NCBI GenBank assembly: GCA_946800325.1
Contig: OX326958.1
Span: 31,169,314 to 31,233,313, forward strand
Source: Luzula sylvatica
Taxonomy: Eukaryota; Streptophyta; Magnoliopsida; Poales; Juncaceae
DNA: 64,000 bases
Direction: 5' to 3'
In this document: piece by piece, positions 30,972 through 43,833 of the stretch
How the letters are laid out: each line of letters opens with the position of its first letter
Numbering within the stretch: the first letter of the stretch is position 1
The notes under the pieces: model-generated
The model's input: the letters and a program-made list of their open reading frames with translations, nothing else
Database searches by the model: none
What the model was told of the DNA's origin: nothing
Program-made: the position numbers and the translations under genes

Positions 30972-33742
30972 TGAAGGGAATTCATCCCGTCTCCGGGCCC
31001 GCACAGCGGATATGAAGGCCCGGTTCGGTTCCCAAAATCCAAGATCACGCCATGACTTCGAGAGTACGATGCAATAGAAGGATAGACGATTACCAGCGTG
31101 AAATTGATCACGCACGACGGGTTGATCGCTCGCATCCTTTCCTTTTCCGGTGTCACGTTGGTGACTAGTCCGTGCGTCCCATACCACACGTCTCCCACCA
31201 TCTTGACACGCCTCCGATTGTCTTTCGTGCGTCCCACGTCCACATTCTTCCACAACCAACAGTTTTGCTCCTTCGGTATGATCACAATGGGAGAGCCACA
31301 AGTGTCGCACCTCTACCTGTATCTACCGTGATTCGGAGTTCGCCGATCACGGATGCAAGTGCCTAGACGATGCACCGGCTAACTTGCTTGATTAGATCGA
31401 TTCTTTATACCGAGAAAAACTCTTTTTCTCGGTTTTCTCTCTTCTCACTCTTTCGCTCTTAGAAAGAAGACTCTCAATATTCTGGATTAGTCTTATTAAT
31501 TCCACAGGTTGGACTGAATGAATTGATTATAGATGAGAGAGAATTATCCTATTTATATCACATAGGATTAGGATGGGCCAAAAGACATGTATATCCAATA
31601 TACACTCTTTCACACAGAAAACTGCATGAACCTGTTCAGTATTCTGTCCATACGAAATTGGTAAATTCCTCTGAAAGAAAATCAACCTACACGAAAGTTG
31701 TAGATAATCTTATTATCTAACCAACTCAGTTTGGCCTGGCCCAATTGGAGTTCGTATGCAAAAGTTATGTATGTTTTACTAACTGTATGTCATACTGTTG
31801 CACCCTTTCGGTATTTCATAGAAACGACACTTATACTTCGTTCATATGAAATATATTTCTACATGAAGGTTGTAATAATCTTATTATCTATCTAACCCAA
31901 TTTGAACCATTCAAATTGGATTTTCCTACTGAAAGATATGACCATGAATGTACGATTACGTTCGTTTATCCTTGTGTACACTTTTGCGGTTGATCCTGAA
32001 ACTGTATTTCCTTCAAAACTGACATCATATAATAATAACATAAACGACAATAAAATTTTGGTTTTAATTTTTCATTCACATTTTATGTATTTTTTAGTAG
32101 TTTCGTGATATTTTAATTTTTAAATATTTACAAGGTGTTCTTTTAATATTGTTGTTTACATAATTATTAGTTTATGTTATTTTTCAGGAAAAAAATATAA
32201 AAGTGATATATATGTATATATATATATATATATATATAATGTATGAAATTTTAAAATTATATAAATATAGCATGCAATAATTATTATTTTTAAACTTATT
32301 ATATGCTAAAACATTTGTAGGATTTTTTTTAAATTAATAAAAAATAACAATTTTTGTAATTAGTACATATATGTAAATAGAAAAGGTATTTTGGTAAAAA
32401 CAATTAACATCATCCATGGTTAGTTTTAATTCCTACGGGGGGTATTTGAAAATAAAAGTTTGGTTGGGTTTTTTATGGAGTTTCAAACAAATAGGGTTTT
32501 TTTTACAATATCCAAAAATATTAGGGATTTTTTTTTTAAAACTTCCTATATTTTATTGAGAAAGACAAATTAATGAACTTGGTTCACAATGGACTAAATT
32601 TCCTGTAACTTTTACAATACTTGGTTTATATTGACCACATTCAATATATAACCGATTAATTTGGACCGGCCTTTCGATCAAGATCAAAGGGTCAAAATTA
32701 AAATGATGATGTGACATTCTCTTGAAGCAAGAATTGAAGAAAATACAGTTTTGGATCAACGGTAAAAGTGTACATATAAGGTTATATGAACATGTATGTT
32801 CCTGGGTTTGATTAAATGCATAATATGATTGTGCTAAGTTGAGTTACAGAGAGTGGTTCGTTCGAACGAACCGTAGGGTGCATTCGAACGGACTGCCATG
32901 AGTATAAAATGGGGTTTTATACACAATCATTCCAGATAGTGTCCGTTCGAACGAATCTTGTAGTTCGTTCGAACGGATGACTACGAATGTAACTATGAAA
33001 TTAACACAGAAATGAGACAGAGAGTATACGTTCGAACGGACCTCTTCGGGTATAAAAAGGAGTTTTTATACATACGCGTGACAGAAACTGTTCGTTCGAA
33101 CGAACTGCATGGTGCGTTCAAACGAACATGATGCTGGAAGTGTATATTGGATATACACAACCTTTCACCCAATCATTATCCTATTTTAGTATAAATAGGA
33201 TGTTTCTCTCTCTCCTAAAAATAGTCCATTCGGTCTAATCTAGACAAGACAAGTTGTGTCCAGAAATTAGAGAGACTCTTATCAAGGTGTTGAAAGAGTG
33301 CGAAGAGAAAGAGAGAAAGAGAAAAGAGGAGAAAAGAGTTTTCTCCGTCTAGAGAATCGAAAGCAATCATGCAAGTTCGCCGGTGCATCGTCTAGGCAGG
33401 TGCATCCGCGAACGAGGTGCTACGACTCACGGTGGATACGGGTAGAGGAGTTCGCACTTTGTGACTCTTCGTTTTTGATCAAACCGGAGAAGTAAAGGAG
33501 CAAAAGGTTGTGGAAGTGTGTGGAAATGAGACGCACGAAGACAACAGGAGACGTGTCAAGACGGTGGGAGACGTGTGGTATGGGACGCATAGGCTAGTCA
33601 CCAACGTGACACCGAAGAAGAGAAGGATGTGAGCAATCAACCCGTCGTGCGTGATCAATTTCATGCTGGTAATCGTCTATCCTACTATGCGTCTATCCTA
33701 CATATCCGATGCGCGGGTCCGAGGTCGGGATAATTCCCTTCA
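30972..33742 (-). mobile_element. Family C LTR-like unit with ~0.6-kb terminal inverted repeats
   Basis: Starts TGAAGGGAATT and ends AATTCCCTTCA. The outer ~0.6 kb at each end are diverged inverted copies of one another (30972-31615 against 33140-33742), sharing CACGCACGACGGGTTGAT, GTGTCACGTTGGTGACTAG and CTAGACGATGCACCGGC. Each arm has its own TATA box pointing outward: TATTTATA at 31550-31557 (minus) and TATAAATA at 33190-33197 (plus). The centre (31.6-32.8 kb) is AT-rich without genes. Palindromes cluster at 32855-33130. Either one LTR with extraordinary inverted ends, or two head-to-head LTRs of one family. Short frames here are shadows. Confidence 0.6.
32855..33130. promoter_or_regulatory. 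Palindrome cluster of family C
   Basis: About eight TTCGAA-centred palindromes, for example GGTTCGTTCGAACGAACC near 32855, GTCCGTTCGAACGAAT and GTTCGTTCGAACGGAT near 32940-32970, and GTTCGTTCGAACGAAC near 33090. They lie upstream of the plus-strand TATA box at 33190, as in the U3 of elements A and B. Confidence 0.7.
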
Positions 33743-33769
33743 AGAATTTCCTTAAAATTATATATATTA

Positions 33770-36700
33770 ATAATGTGAAATGTATAACATATATTTGAAA
33801 ATTTTGAAAAAATAGAAATTTGCATGTGCTAGTATTCAATTACGGAGTATTTTTTTTTTAAAACATGAAAATTAAGTATTTTGCTCGTTTTAGACTTCAA
33901 GTTTTGCATTTTTTCAAAAAATTGGATAATTTTTTTATGATGTCAGACTTCACTTCATGTATTTTTTCGAAATTTTTGAAAAAAAATATATATTTGCGTG
34001 TGTTAGTCTAAATTTACGGAGTTTTTTTAAGAAACAACATGAAAATTGAGTATTTTGTTCACGTTTGACTCCAATTTTGACATTATTAATAAATATATGT
34101 TAATTATTTTTTTAATGTGTTGGACATTATTTTTTGCATATTTTCGAAATTTTTGAAAAAAAAACGAAATTGTCTTCAGTTGTTTTGAGATAAAATATGA
34201 CAATTGAGTATTTTACTCAATTTAGACATCAATTTTGGCATATGATAATTGATTTTTTGCAAGCCTTAGACTTTAAGTTATGCATTTTCGTGAAAATATT
34301 GAAAAAATTGAAATTTTCATATGTTATGGTTTTCAATTTCAGAATTTTTGAAAAAAAAAAGAAAATTGAGTATTTTGCTTGTATTATACATCAATTTTAG
34401 CATTTCATAGAAAAAAAATTGGATAATTGATTTTTTCGAAGGTGTGTTAGACTTCACTTCTTGTATTTCTTGCGATTTTTTGGCAAAAAAGAGAAATTTG
34501 CATGTGTTATTTTTCGATTACGAAGTTTTTAAGAAAAACATGAAAATTGAGTATTTCTTATTCATTTTAGACTGCAATATTGACATTTTTAAAAAAAAAT
34601 ATGACAATTAATTTATTTTAAGATGTTAGACTTCACTTATTGAATTTTTCAAATTTTTTGAATAAAACATAAATTTTCTTATGTAAATCTTCAATTTCTT
34701 AATTTTTTTGAAAAAAACATGAAAATTGAGTATTTTGCTCATTTTCGGCATTAATTATGGCAACTTTTAGAAATATATTATAATTGATATTTTTGTAGGT
34801 GTTAGACTTCAATTTTTTCAGTTTTGCAAGTTTTTGAAAAAGTAGAAATTTGCATGTGTTAGTCTTCAATTATGATTTTTTTTTGTGAAAAACAAGAAAA
34901 TTTAGTAATTTCCTCGTTTTGGACATCAATATTAACATTTTTTTTTTAAAAAGGATAATTTTTTTTTTAAGACCTTAAACTTCAATATGGGCATTTTTTC
35001 GAAATTTTCGAAAAAAATAGGAATTTGCATTGGTTAATTTTCAATTATAGAGTTTTTGAGAATAACTGGAGAACACAATATTTTACATGATCTAGACAGC
35101 AATTTTTGGCATTTTCTTTTAAAATACGATAATTTATTTTTTTGAAGGTTAAGCCTTCACTTTTTGCATTTTTTCAAAATTTTGATAAAAGAAAAGATAT
35201 TTTCTTGTGTTAGTCTTTAATTACGGAATTTTTTTAGAAACATGAAAATTGAGTATTTTGCTCGTTTTAGACATTAATTTTGGAATTTTGTAAAAAATAT
35301 GATAATTAATTTTTTTGAAGGTGTTAGACTTCACTTTTTGCATTTTTGCGAATTTATGAAACAAAATTGAAATTTGCTTGTGTTAATCTTCAATTATAAA
35401 GTTTTTTTGGGAAAAACTTGAAATCCGAGAATTTTTACTCGTGTTGGACTTCAATTTTGGCTTTTTATAAAACTAAGATAATTAATTCATTTAAGGTGTT
35501 AGACTTCAATTTTTGCATTTTTGCGAAATGTTTTAAAAAAAAATAGGAATTTGCATTGTGTTAATCATCAATTACAGAGTTTTTTGAGAAAAACAAGAAA
35601 ATTTAATTTTTTGAAAGTTTTGGAACACAATTTTGGATTTGTTTTGAAAAATATGATAATCGATTTTTTGAAGGTCCTTAGACTTAACATTTGCATTTTC
35701 GAAATTTTTGAAAAAAATAAAAATTTGCGTGTGGTAGTCTTCAATTACGGAATTTTTTGAGAAAATAAATAGTCCTTAATTACGGAGTTTTTTGAGAAAA
35801 AAAACATGACAATTGACTATTTTGGTTGTTTAGGCATAAATTATGGCATTCTTTAGCTAAATAGGACAATTGGTTTTTGGAAGGTATATGTTTTCACTTT
35901 TTGCATTTTTCCGAAATTTTTGAATTTTTTTTTTTTTTTTTTTTTGCATGTGTTAATCTTGAATTAAGCATTTTTTTAAGAAACACAAGAAATTTAGAAT
36001 TTTGCTTGATTATATTTTGGCATGTTTTAGAAAAAAATATGATAATTGTTTTTTTTAAAAGGTCTTAGACATTATTTTTTTGCAATTTTTCAAATTTTTT
36101 GAAAAAATGATATTTGCATGTGTTAGTCTTCAATTACGGATTTTTTTTAGAAAAATATGAAAATTGAGTATTTTTTTCGTTTTAAAGTTCGAGTTTTGTC
36201 TTTTTTTGAAAAATAGGATAATCTATTTTATTGATGGATTTAGACTTCACTTGTAGCATTTTTGTGAAATTTTTGAAAAAACATACAAAATTTGCTTGCG
36301 TTAGTCTTCAATTACGGATTTGAGTATTTCATTCATGTAAAACTTCAGTTTTTTCATTTAATGGAAAAATAGGATAATTTTTTTTTGGATGGTGTTAGCC
36401 TCCACTTCTTGAATTTTTGCGATTTTGTCGAAACAAATAGTAATTTGCATGTGTTCATTTACAATTACGGAATTTTTTGAGAAAAAAATGAAAATTGATT
36501 ATTTTATTCATCTTAGACTTCAATTTTGGCATTTTCTAGAAAAATATGATTATTGATTTTTGTGAAGTTGTTAGACTTCACTTTTAGCATTTTTCGTAAT
36601 TTTTGAAAAAAATATAAATTTGTTGGTGTTAGGCTTCAGTTTCTTGAGTTTTTCAAAAAATATGAAATTTGAGTATTTTGCTCATTTTCGACATTAATTT

Positions 36701-37440
36701 TGACATTTTTTTGACAAATGTAATAGTTGATTTTTTGCAAGTGTTAGACTTCACTATTTGCGTTTTTTTTGAACTTTTTGAAAAAATTTGATATTTGCAT
36801 GTCTTAGTCTTCAATTACATATTTTTTTAGAAAAACATGAAAATTGAGTATTTTTCTCGTTTTAGACTTAAAGTTTTTCAATTTTTTGAAAAATAGGACA
36901 AGTTATTTTTTTTAATGTTAGACTTCACTTATACTATTTTTCGAAATTTTTGAAAAAAAGGGAAATTTGCTTGTGTTAGCCTTCAGTTATGATACTTTTT
37001 TGAGAAAAACTTGAAAATTGAGTATTTTGTTCATGTTAGACATCAATATTGGTACAATTGAAAAATATATGATCATTAATTTTTTCAAAGTGTTGGACTT
37101 CATTTTTTCGTATTATTCCGAAACTTTTGTCAAAAATAGAAATTTGCTTGAGTTAGTCTTCATTTTTTTGAGTTTGAAAAATATGAAAATTGAGTATTTT
37201 GTTCATTTTAGACATCAATTTGCTTGTGTTAGTCTTCAATTTCTTGTGTTAGTCTTTAATTACGGAGTTTTTTAAGAAAAACTTGAAAATTTAGTATTTT
37301 GCTCGGTTTATACATTAATTTTGGTATTTCTTAGAAAAATATGATAATTAATTTGTTTGAAGGTGTTAATACTTCAATTTTTGCATTTTTGCAATTTTTT
37401 TTTGAAAAAAACAGAAATTTTCTTTTATTAGTCTTCAACA
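33770..37440. repeat. Tandem array of ~175-bp AT-rich monomers
   Basis: About 20 degenerate monomers. Landmark TTCAATTACGGAGTTTTT recurs near 33838, 34011, 34518, 34868, 35042, 35215, 35392, 35568, 35743 and onward, with spacing of about 172-178 bp; further sub-motifs are GAAAATTGAGTATTTTGCTC and GTGTTAGACTTCACTTTTTG. Monomers are only moderately similar, so the array is old. The unit length is nucleosome-scale, typical of plant satellites. The small frames in it are not genes. Confidence 0.8.
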
Positions 37441-38850
37441 AGACATTTGTCGAGCTAGTAATTAAATCGCTACTATTTCATTTAGTAGTCCAAAATGAAA
37501 TTAATTTCTTGTCTTTTCAATTTTGTTCGAGGGCGTTATATCCAAAACTCGTAAAATGTTATTATTAGATAATAAAATAACGTGCGTGGACATAAATAAA
37601 AAGAAAACCATATGATAAGTTTAAATTTACATATCTAAAAATAAGAATAATAAAATTTTAAAAGTTCAAGAAGTTATTTGTGTCAAGTAAATTTTATATT
37701 TCATGTTTATTATTGAAAAATATATATATGTTGAAGAAGTTATTTGTGTTTGGTAAATTAATATCTTTCATTTTTATTAATTTTGTACAAAATTAACATG
37801 ATATTTTTTTTGGGTAAGAATACAAATATAACATACTTAGTAGTATGTATATTTTTTAAATTATAGTTTTAAAAAAAAAATTAGACTTTCAAGTTACTAA
37901 TGTAATTATACTTACTTTTATATTGTATTTTCTTATATAATTGTTTTCATAACTTGAAGGTAGAAAAAAAATATTGGATGTATGATAATATGGAACTCAA
38001 AATGGAGATAAAATTCAAGTGAATTTATTTCATAATTTTTTAAAATTATATTTTGAAAAATACTAGTAATATATTTTATGATATTGTATATTAATTTATT
38101 AGTGTTAGATATTTAAACTTTCCGCATTTCATTCCTATTCATATTTGATCATATAACATAATGTGAAATGATTCAAAATTAAACATTACCGGTGCAACAT
38201 GAATCTAATAAATAGTACTTCGACACATTATCAATGTAAGTTGATGTAGTATTTTAAAAAATTTGAAAACTATATGTAAAATAAGATATAAATAAATATC
38301 TAGAAATAAAACATAATCATAAAAAATTAATGATTAAACCATGATTCATATTTTGCCAAATATCTTAATTTAATATTTGAAATAATTGTGAAAATGTGAC
38401 ACAATAAAATTTCGTAACAATATGTCTAAAATAAGGGATTATAAATCCGTCCGATTAAAAATTAACTTGATCTGCTTAAAATTATTTATAACTCGAATGA
38501 CTCACAAAACAAATGAAATCAAAATTGACCTATCCAAATGCCATCGTTGATCACATGTATACTGCAAATGTATAAATATAAAATATTTATTTCCTCTCGT
38601 CTTATTCTCTCTCCTTCTAATTGTTCTTTTGATTTAAGTACCAGTCAACGCTATTTTTTTTATCTTCTATTTACGTTCAAATGAACTTTAGAATAGTAGA
38701 TTGTACGGGATCTGCGATCAATGAAGAAAATACATCGAATCTAGCAAATATATATTTTAGCAAAACCTTCTCTCTCTCCCTGAGATTTTGTAGTTAGATG
38801 AAATGATACGTGCTCCGACACAAGACAAATGGCGGCTACTATTTAATTAG
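37441..38850. other. AT-rich stretch, nothing recognised
   Basis: No gene, RNA gene or clear repeat boundary could be supported on either strand. Confidence 0.5.
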
Positions 38851-38859
38851 CCCAATATT

Positions 38860-39695
38860 GGAGCATTTCTGCATTTAACCCCTTCTAGAATCAAAATTCA
38901 AAAAATAACTCCGTTTCTAAAAATATTTCAAAAATAACCCTCTTTTTTATAATATTCCAAAAATAACCCAAAACGGGTTTTTAAATCCCCCCTTCAAATT
39001 TATAAAATTTTAATTGAAAATATGATATATTTCCCCAAATTTCACCATAACATCATCAATGATCTAATTAATACAATTAATTAAAATGATAACTAATACA
39101 TGTTGGCTGTTAACTTAATACATAATTAATATTTATTCGAATTCATAAATTTTAATAAATTTTAATGAATATTTAATTATATATTTTAATTATTACGTTA
39201 ATTGAATGTAATTGTTCTATAATGCAGAATTCGACGGGTACATTTTGGATGAGTGTAATTTTTTTTTTAATATAAGTTTAAAAAATATATTAAATTTTAT
39301 TGCATTCCAAAATGTACCCGCCGAATTCTCCATTATTAAACAATTACATTTAATTAACGTGATAATTAAAACATATAATTAAATATTCATTAAAATTTAT
39401 TCAAATTTATGAATTCAAATAAATATTAATTATGTATTAAGTTAATATCTAACATGTATTAGTTATCACTTTAATTAATTGTATTAATTTGATCATACAT
39501 GATGTTATGGTGAAATTTGGGGAAATGTATTATATTTTCAATTAAAACTTTATAAATTTGAACGACGGGATTTAAAAACCCGTTTTGGGTTATTTTTGAA
39601 TATTATCAAAAAATAGTTTATTTTTGGAATATTTTTAGAAAAAGAATTATTTTTTGAATTTTGATTCTAGAAGAGGTTAGATGTATAAATGCTCC
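38860..39695. mobile_element. MULE-type hairpin MITE (836 bp) with 9-bp duplication
   Basis: Almost the whole element is an inverted repeat, with ~400-bp arms around a short loop near 39270. Ends are GGAGCATTTCTGCATTTAAC on the left and, reversed, GGAGCATTTATACATCTAAC on the right. It is flanked by perfect 9-bp CCCAATATT at 38851-38859 and 39696-39704, the length expected for Mutator-like elements. No ORF. A transcript would fold into a long hairpin. Confidence 0.92.
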
Positions 39696-39704
39696 CCCAA
39701 TATT

Positions 39705-40393
39705 TGCTAGTATGAAACTGATACACCCATTTATGACCTTGTAAAAATATTACGTTATTAATTTATTAGTGATTAGTGATTAGCTATTAGTTATTGGACA
39801 AAGTTAGCGACAAAACTTCGACACTGCAATTCATGTCCGTACGACCAATCTCCATGAAAGGACTCGCCAACTTTTTCTGCAATTACCATTTGCATGAAAA
39901 TTGTAAAACCGTACGTGCAATTTTTTCTCTCTCGCTCTCTCTCTCTCCCTCTCTTCTTGTGATTGGTAAACGTGGTAGTTTGTCATCTTCTCTTTGTATA
40001 CAGCCGAGACCGAGCACACTCTCATGGCTTCTCTCAGCCACTTGTCAAAATTATACCGACTCATCACCCATTTTGGGCTTAGTTCATTGGCTCGCCTTGT
40101 CTTTGTAACCAGAAAACCACACTCGCCCCAGGTTTTCACCTCTGGGTTCTCTGTTCCATTTCCTGGTTTTGCTCCTTCTTCTAGCATACCCTAACCAATG
40201 AGAATTGAACCCATAATTCTACAACATATGATTTTTTTTGTGTTTCACACTCAACCAATCGAGTCATCGACTCATTGACTAAAACGAGTAATTGGAGAAT
40301 GCTCGGTGGTCCTCCAACCATTGATATTAATGAAATTTGAATTTACAACTTCTCACAACATATAAATTTTGTATCTCACACTCAACTAACAGG
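39705..40393 (+). other. Low-repeat stretch with a short coding-like frame (40024-40194)
   Basis: Includes a CT-rich tract (39929-39958), then a frame from ATG 40024 to stop 40194 reading MASLSHLSKLYRLITHF...; it is rich in Ser, Arg and Leu and poor in acidic residues, resembling an organelle-targeting N-terminus. No continuing exon or partner was recognised. It could be a gene fragment or chance; not called as a gene. Confidence 0.25.
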
Positions 40394-40401
40394 GCTATGA
40401 A

Positions 40402-41310
40402 CAGGGCCGGTCCCGAGCATTTGGATGTCCTAGCCCGAATTTCTATACGTTCATAAAAAAAAACTAAAAAAATACTCTTCATACCACAAACAAATAAAAA
40501 GTTGTTTACCATACTTGTATTTTTTAAATAAAGATACTATCTAATCATTTAATTCTACTTTTTTACGGCATAAATCTCATTTCGTTTGTCATATTACAAA
40601 TATATTTTTCTCGAAATATTATCAAACATCTAGTGCCATAAGAAAATAAATTTTAGATGAAAAATAAAATCACAGTTAAATAATGTTTGAGTTATCTTAC
40701 TTTTTATGTTTTAGGATATAATTGATCAAATATAATTTTCTAATGACAACATGATATATATGAAATGTTGTTGTCGCTACACAAAATTCAATTCAAATTC
40801 AATTTTTGGAATACATATAAAAATGGGCACATATTTATTTCATATTACATATCTTAAAGGTAAAGAGCAGAGGCGCATTTGACTTTGATTGCTTGAGATT
40901 TGAAAGTTCCATTTGAAAAATAAATGGAAATGAAACTCAAATTCAAAAGGACTATATAAACAGATTATTTATACAAAATCAGATACTCTTCAACAAAAAC
41001 TAAAGTACACATCATTTGTAGACATCATTTATTGAAGAAAAAAAATGTTAAATAAAAACCCAAGTACATACTTAATTTATAAACACGGTTGTAGATAAAA
41101 TGAAAATGAATCTATTCACTAAAAAGAAAAACGTTGCTGTTGGGATTCGAACTCGTGATCACAAGGATCATGCACTAGTTCTACAACCAACTAAGCTATA
41201 ATAATTTTGTTGACAGTAATTAATATATATGTGTAGATATATTTGGTGCCCCTGGCTCAATGGGTGCCCTAGCCCACGGGCTTGCTGGGCTTGCCGTTGG
41301 GCCGGGCCTG
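40402..41310. mobile_element. hAT-type non-autonomous element (909 bp)
   Basis: Ends CAGGGCCGGTCCC on the left and, reversed, CAGGCCCGGCCC on the right, typical of hAT. Flanked by 8-bp copies GCTATGAA (40394-40401) and GCTATGAG (41311-41318), one mismatch. No transposase. The interior contains a tRNA-like segment (41134-41203). Confidence 0.85.
41134..41203 (-). repeat. tRNA-derived sequence (SINE head or degenerate tRNA)
   Basis: On the minus strand an A-box-like TAGCTTAGTTGG (41187-41198) is followed 32 nt later by a B-box-like GAGTTCGAATC (41144-41154). An acceptor stem does not pair convincingly, so it is not called as a functional tRNA. Confidence 0.4.
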
Positions 41311-41453
41311 GCTATGAGCCTATTACCAATAATTACATTGTTTATGATAATCTGGTTTCTTTTAGCTAATGAATACTTTACAATGAGATGTATCATCCAT
41401 TAGCAATGTTTTAAATAGCGGCGTTGTAGCACGTCATAGCGAAATTCGAAAGG

Positions 41454-41591
41454 GGTTTGACAAGGTGCCCCCCACTCTAACTTAAACATTCTTGATACGT
41501 CAATCGAGGGTGCTAATCAATATAATTAAACACCATCGATTGACGCATCAAGTATGTTTAAATGAGAGTGGGGTGCCTAGTATATTTTCCT
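41454..41591. mobile_element. Small MITE (138 bp)
   Basis: Foldback core: GGTGCCCCCCACTCTAA on the left pairs with the reversed right side GGCACCCCACTCTCAT. Flanked by AATTCGAAAGG at 41443-41453 and 41592-41602, an 11-bp match that may contain a 9- or 10-bp target duplication (MULE-like). Confidence 0.75.
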
Positions 41592-41602
41592 AATTCGAAA
41601 GG

Positions 41603-42294
41603 TGGATGATGTGTCTCTTCATATTTAGTTTTGTAGCATTTTGTCCCGTTACGACACAATCATGAAGCGCATATATTTAACGGTTTGTAAAGGTGCTACA
41701 TTATGTTTTACTTTAATCTAATATTCTATTATTATGCCTCACAAAATAAAACAAAAATCTTAATTGGATTTTGATTTTTTTTTCTTTATATCTCCTTTGT
41801 TGGAAAAATAATTTTTTTGGATTGAGAATTGAGATGATGCCGATAATTTTGTTTCAACATCTCCTAACACGAAGCTATAATGGATGCGTGTTGTTCCATA
41901 TTTGATAAGAAAATGAATTATTAAATGTTTCTTTGTAATAAGCATGGTTGCAAATATGTTCGATAAAAGCTACGCTACATCGATATAGCCTATTTTATAA
42001 GCAAAATACTGCGCGCAACAACTTTATAACCTTCTACATCAAAATAAAATATTTTTAGATGAATTTATAAAAAATCAAATTAAAAAAATTCATTATAATA
42101 ATTAAAATAACTTTTGGTTGAGAAATAAATAAAAAATCCTCTCTTCTTTAGATTGAGATGTTCTGAATTGTTGGAAATGATCATTTTCAAATATTTTGTT
42201 AATTATTTTATAAATTTATATTTGAGATGTTTAATATGAATATTTGTTATTTTAAAGATTGTTTTTAATACATATTGGTACTTAATTATTTTAT
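41603..42294. other. AT-rich stretch between small transposons
   Basis: No gene supported. Scattered degenerate motifs such as TAGCG...GCTAC recur here and on both sides of the CACTA element at 43-50.8 kb, suggesting an older repeat into which the others inserted. Confidence 0.35.
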
Positions 42295-42302
42295 GCCCTA
42301 CA

Positions 42303-42864
42303 CATGGCCGGTCCTGTAGATTCGGAGTCCCCGAACGAATAAAAAAAATATTAATACAGTTGCTCATAAATTATAAAAACGATAAAAAAAATATGATTAT
42401 AGTTAGACATAAATTATTATTGTTAATAATACTATTAAATTATTAGTAAGCTATGAAAATATGTTATTGTTTTATTAAATACTTGTTCATGCATTTACTT
42501 GAAAATGTTCTTGAGATATCGCATAATTAATTTCTAGCAAGAAAAATAACTTGTACTATTTAATTGAATTAAATGCATTGTAAATAAAAATTTGTAACAT
42601 GAATTATAGTTCTTATTTTTTTGCAAAAAATAAAGTTCTTCCAATTTAACATTTATATTTAGTAAACAAATTTAATATGGAAGCCATGTCTAATTGCTTG
42701 TTTGTTGTTTTCCTAGTATTTCCTTTTTATTTTCTTTGCTCTTTCTTATTATTTTTCGTTTATTATCTTTGTAAAAAGTTAATAACTTATTTAAATTCAA
42801 GTCCCTAATATTTTTTATAGCCCAAATCGGTTGCTTCACCTGCCTTGTTGCAGAGCCGCCCTTG
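42303..42864. mobile_element. Probable hAT-type MITE (562 bp)
   Basis: Ends CATGGCCGGTCCTG and, reversed, CAAGGGCGGCTCTG, similar to the hAT element at 40402. Flanks GCCCTACA and ATGCTACA agree at five of eight positions, so the target duplication is decayed or the call is wrong. Confidence 0.45.
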
Positions 42865-43275
42865 ATGCTACAAATTATAGCATCCGGTATAGCGCTCGTT
42901 AATCGCCATCACTACAAAAAATTCACAATACTACGGACCGTTCCTGACGCTAGAAATTATAGCATCCGATATAGTTTTGATGTAGCGCATGCTAATAGCT
43001 ATCGCTACAAAAACTAATCACAATGCTACAAACCACTAAATGCTATCACTACAACAGATCTGCACATCAGCGACGGTAAAACCGTCGCTGATACTCCCAA
43101 AAACCGTCGCTGAAAGTTTTACCGACGGCAACCCGTCGTTGATCTCCAGTCGCTGAAAGGGCGTCGCTAATGTCACTTTTTCCGACAGGCCGTCGCTGAT
43201 GTCACTTTTTCCGACGGTTGTTCTTTCTTCAGCGGGCCGTCGCAGAACCCTTCTCCGGCGGGCCGTCGCAGAACC

Positions 43276-43833
43276 CTTTTAATAAATAATTAAATAATAT
43301 TAAATTTGTATTATTAATAATTTAATATTTATAATATTAATAAATAATTAAATAATATTAAATTTATATTAATAATATAAATAATTAATTAAATAATATT
43401 AAATTTATATTAATAATATAAAAATAAATAATTAAATAATAATAAATTTATTTTAATAAATAATTAAATTATATTAAATTTATATTAATAATATAAAAAT
43501 AAATAATTAAATAATAATAAATTTATTTTAATAAATAATTAAATTATATTAATAATATAAATAAATAATTAAATAATAATAAATTTATTTTAATAATTAT
43601 AATATTAATAAATAATTAAATAATATTAAATTTATATTAATAATATTAAATAAATAATTAAGCCACGACAACCCACAAATACAACAATTCAAATACAACA
43701 ATCCAGAAAATGAAACCACGACAATTCAAATAAATAAGCCACGACAACCCAACCACAATCCACAAATACAACAATCCGAATACGACAATCCACAAATACA
43801 ACAATCCAAATACAACAGTCAAATAAACTCTCT
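43276..43833. repeat. AT-rich low-complexity DNA in CACTA element 2
   Basis: Short-period AATAAATAATTAAATAATATTA-like sequence with no gene; from about 43662 a second simple pattern (ACAACCCACAAATACAACAATCCAAAT). Similar AT-rich DNA fills the large intron at 45041-45491. Confidence 0.7.

Noticed and set aside
41134..41203. Functional tRNA gene
   Set aside because: A and B boxes are recognisable but no acceptor stem pairs, and it lies inside a hAT-type element; treated as tRNA-derived repeat.
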